DNA of 8,541 nt from Prolixibacteraceae bacterium (GTDB lineage Bacteria > Bacteroidota > Bacteroidia > Bacteroidales > Prolixibacteraceae): NCBI GenBank assembly GCA_007116765.1, contig SKHV01000473.1:1-8541 (forward strand), given 5' to 3'. This document shows positions 6,423 through 8,541 of this stretch, one piece after another (the first letter of the stretch is position 1; every line of letters starts with the position of its first letter). The position numbers and the translations under genes were made by a program. Below the pieces are notes generated by a model that worked only from the letters and a program-made list of their open reading frames with translations, was not told where the DNA came from and searched no databases.

Positions 6423-7235
6423 ATGGATAAGTTAGTAGAAAAGTATTGCGAAGTGCCTTCTTTTGTAAGAAGGCCAATGTGGAGAATATGGCATGGTTTA
6501 ATGACACGTTTTGATAAGCGCAAAGAAGTAACCTTTATGAATTACGGGTACGAATCGCTTAATGGCGATGTGTCTCTGGTATTAAACGAAGAAGATAAAC
6601 ACAACCGTTATTGTATAAACCTTTATCATCAAGTTGCAAGTCAGGTTGATCTTACCGGGATGCACGTACTTGAAGTAGGTTCGGGGCGCGGCGGTGGTGC
6701 ATCGTATATATCACGATATCTTAATCCCGAATCATATACCGCAATAGATATTTCAAAAACGGTAATTGATTTTTGCAAGCAGGTACACACTGTACGAAAT
6801 CTTTCTTTCAGAAAAGGAGTAGCTGAAAAACTCGAATTTCAGGACGAAATGTTTGATGCAGTTGTAAATGTTGAATCGGCCAGGTGCTATGCCGATATGC
6901 AAGGCTTTTTCAACGAGGTTTTCAGGGTTCTTCGCCCGGGCTCACACTTTTTGTTTGCCGACATGATTAAACAAGGCGAAGAAAATATTGTAAATGAACG
7001 TTTGACGAATGCAGGTTTTACATTTGTTAAGACGAGAAACATTACCAATAACGTAGTGAAATCGTTGGATTTGGATCATGATCGCAGAGATCAACTTATA
7101 CAGTCGCTTATTCCAAAATTTCTCAAAGGTGGTTTTCTTGAATTTGCCGGTGCGAAAGGTACTGAACGTTATAATTCATTTGCCACAGGTAAAATGCAAT
7201 ACTGGGTTTATTTGTTGGAAAAGAAGAAATCATAA
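6423..7235 (+). CDS. Class I SAM-dependent methyltransferase, phthiotriol-methyltransferase-like
   Basis: This 270-residue cytoplasmic protein should transfer a methyl group from S-adenosylmethionine to a small-molecule or lipid-like acceptor. The Rossmann core shows motif I at 82-92 (VLEVGSGRGGG), the ribose-binding acid Asp109 in AIDIS, FDAVVNVESARCY at 144-156 and VLRPGS at 169-174. Beyond this generic core, the N-terminal part (RRPMWRIWHGLMTRF, then FMNYGYE, then INLYHQVASQVDL) and the C-terminal part (LIPKFL, FAGAKGTERYNSF, KMQYWVYLL) recall the mycobacterial phthiotriol/phenolphthiotriol dimycocerosates methyltransferase (Rv2952). That resemblance is from memory. The true substrate in this organism is unlikely to be a mycobacterial lipid and stays unknown. 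The gene stands alone, with its own promoter-like box and no biosynthetic neighbours in view. Its stop is one base from the stop of the opposing receptor gene. Confidence 0.88.
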   Translation: MDKLVEKYCEVPSFVRRPMWRIWHGLMTRFDKRKEVTFMNYGYESLNGDVSLVLNEEDKHNRYCINLYHQVASQVDLTGMHVLEVGSGRGGGASYISRYLNPESYTAIDISKTVIDFCKQVHTVRNLSFRKGVAEKLEFQDEMFDAVVNVESARCYADMQGFFNEVFRVLRPGSHFLFADMIKQGEENIVNERLTNAGFTFVKTRNITNNVVKSLDLDHDRRDQLIQSLIPKFLKGGFLEFAGAKGTERYNSFATGKMQYWVYLLEKKKS

Positions 7236-7236
7236 T

Positions 7237-8541
7237 TTAGAAATATATTTTATAGGTCATCATTGGCATAAAGGCCATTTGATATGATGTTGTGACCTTT
7301 TTTGTGTCGGAATTCCAGTTTTGGGTGTAAATATTCTGATGATTAGTCAGGTTCTGTAAATCCAATCCCCATTCTTGGTTTACACGCTTACCATTCAAAC
7401 GGAAAGTAATGCGGGCATTTATCCTGAAATAATCAGGATACCTTTCTTCGTTCACTCGTTCCCAATCGTAAACTGCCTGATTATTGAGAGCCGAAAGCTC
7501 TTCGTTAATTGGCAAATAACGATTGCCGCCTGCCCATACACCCTTTAAATCGGCTGCGAGCGATGTTTTCTGGTTGAAATGCCATTCGTAGCCACCCAAT
7601 ATATTGAATACAAAGTTATTATTGAATACCGAGTTTCTCCAAATCCCGTCGTAACCGGTATATTTGGCATCGAAAACCGATGCGGTAAGCAGGTAATAAA
7701 AACCTTTGTCAAGGAACTTTTCCAGTGTTAGTTCAATACCGGTATTTCTTCCGGTTCCTTCGTTAATGCAATTGTGAAAAATACTGTACGAAAAATTGCC
7801 GCCGGCATTCAATATGGAATATTCGGGACGCTCAGGTGCAACCGGAATATTGTAAAGGTGCTGATAATAAACTTCCAGCTTCATTCGGTGCCTGTCGCCC
7901 AAAACACGGTCGTACCCGCCAACCAAATGAATTCCTTTCGAAAAATCGAGGTTTTTGTTGGTCATTACGTATTCATTTGTAGTTGAATCGACCATAAGCT
8001 GCATGAAATATGCGGGTTTAATTTGCGACTGGCTGTGTAAACCTGCTCCAAGGCTGAACGCTTGTTTATTACTAGCCTGCCATTTTAAGGCCATTCGTGG
8101 CTCAAGCGAATGCGAATCATTCAGGAACAAATAAGTTGCATGCACTCCTGTGTTTAAAGTGAATTGGTCTGAGAAGCGGTGTTGCCATTCAAAAAAAGCT
8201 TTCGACGACGATAGGCGCTCGTTGGTATCCATATACTTACGGTAATCGCCAATGTGCCTTACATATTGTTGTCCATCATACATTATATCGAAATAATCGA
8301 ACACAAAACCCGTGTTGAAAAAGTTTCGTTGATTTATCCGGTGTGAATATTTTGACGAGAAAGTGTATTTCAATTCGTATAAGTGTTCCTTTATCGTTTC
8401 AATATCGGGGTCGATAGCAAAATCGATAATGGTTGTATTGTTGCGATGCCCCGATGCTGCCAGATTTGTAGTAAGCCTTCCGGAATTAGAGAAATAATGC
8501 ACGTGTGTAATTCCTGCCACCCCCATTTGTGTACCAAAAAA
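7237..8541 (-). CDS. TonB-dependent receptor, C-terminal barrel part (5' end outside window)
   Basis: This minus-strand frame runs open from the window edge at 8541 to a TAA at 7237-7239 and gives about 434 residues. A methionine codon occurs at 8524-8526, but codons before it (FFGTQ) are also open and the product has no signal peptide, so the true start lies beyond the window. The sequence is the later half of an outer-membrane beta-barrel: alternating amphipathic strands rich in Tyr, Phe and Asn, a near-terminal WGLDLQNLTNHQNIYTQNW segment, and an end of MMTYKIYF with the terminal Phe typical of BAM substrates. The ending recalls Bacteroidota receptors that carry an N-terminal carboxypeptidase-like domain, but the STN, plug and ligand-defining parts cannot be seen. 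It converges on the methyltransferase gene and has no evident link to the + strand sigma operon. Confidence 0.9.
   Translation of the reverse strand, partial: FFGTQMGVAGITHVHYFSNSGRLTTNLAASGHRNNTTIIDFAIDPDIETIKEHLYELKYTFSSKYSHRINQRNFFNTGFVFDYFDIMYDGQQYVRHIGDYRKYMDTNERLSSSKAFFEWQHRFSDQFTLNTGVHATYLFLNDSHSLEPRMALKWQASNKQAFSLGAGLHSQSQIKPAYFMQLMVDSTTNEYVMTNKNLDFSKGIHLVGGYDRVLGDRHRMKLEVYYQHLYNIPVAPERPEYSILNAGGNFSYSIFHNCINEGTGRNTGIELTLEKFLDKGFYYLLTASVFDAKYTGYDGIWRNSVFNNNFVFNILGGYEWHFNQKTSLAADLKGVWAGGNRYLPINEELSALNNQAVYDWERVNEERYPDYFRINARITFRLNGKRVNQEWGLDLQNLTNHQNIYTQNWNSDTKKVTTSYQMAFMPMMTYKIYF
7254..7303 (+). terminator. Candidate intrinsic terminator of the methyltransferase, inside the convergent gene
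   Basis: An interrupted hairpin can be drawn: AGGT (7254-7257) with ACCT (7295-7298), CATCAT (7258-7263) with ATGATG (7284-7289), and TGGC (7264-7267) with GCCA (7274-7277) around a six-base loop. Bulges lie on the right arm. Six T's at 7298-7303 follow. Read on the + strand it would stop transcription about 65 bases past the methyltransferase stop. It sits wholly within codons for the last residues of the opposing receptor, so some of the symmetry could be chance. No folding energy was calculated. Confidence 0.35.

Noticed and set aside
7078..7287. Plus-strand open frame overlapping the methyltransferase 3' end and the receptor 3' end
   Set aside because: It is out of frame with the methyltransferase and overlaps two real genes; its composition is not protein-like.
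8524..8526. Methionine codon as the true start of the minus-strand receptor
   Set aside because: The frame stays open to the window edge, and the protein begins mid-barrel without signal peptide, plug or N-terminal domains.

Overview
The window reads as a chromosomal segment of a Bacteroidota bacterium, probably class Bacteroidia. The evidence is the gene content: a DUF6913-like fragment next to dapA, a sigma/FecR-DUF4974/STN-TonB receptor set, and long outer-membrane receptors with carboxypeptidase-like N-terminal domains. AT-rich spacers and promoter-like TAnnTTTG boxes ahead of two genes agree with this. Shine-Dalgarno sequences are mostly absent, as is usual in this phylum. I see no tRNA, rRNA, insertion sequence, CRISPR array or phage gene.

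Left block (1-2263, + strand) is a tight housekeeping operon: the 3' end of a DUF6913-family gene, then dapA (lysine and meso-diaminopimelate synthesis), then nspC (carboxynorspermidine/carboxyspermidine decarboxylase, polyamine synthesis). The gaps are 3 and 4 bases. Both pathways draw on L-aspartate 4-semialdehyde: DapA directly, NspC through the carboxy(nor)spermidine dehydrogenase step before it.

Centre block (about 2330-6293, + strand) is a cell-surface signalling unit of the FecI-FecR-FecA type. It holds an ECF sigma factor, a FecR-like inner-membrane protein and a TonB-dependent outer-membrane transducer with an N-terminal STN signalling domain. The three genes overlap end to start. 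A promoter-like box lies just before the sigma gene and shows that the longest open frame overstates its N-terminus. The most unusual point in the window is the FecR-like gene. It has no ATG before its membrane segment, seems to start at a TTG inside the sigma gene, and lacks the usual cytoplasmic sigma-binding domain. No SusD-type lipoprotein accompanies the receptor, so its ligand cannot be read from context.

Right block (6294-8541) has an AT-rich promoter-bearing spacer, then a single class I SAM-dependent methyltransferase (+ strand) that resembles the mycobacterial phthiotriol dimycocerosate methyltransferase family. It meets, tail to tail, the 3' part of a second TonB-dependent receptor on the minus strand that runs off the window. 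The two stop codons are one base apart. A hairpin followed by six T's, which could terminate the methyltransferase transcript, lies inside the receptor's coding sequence.
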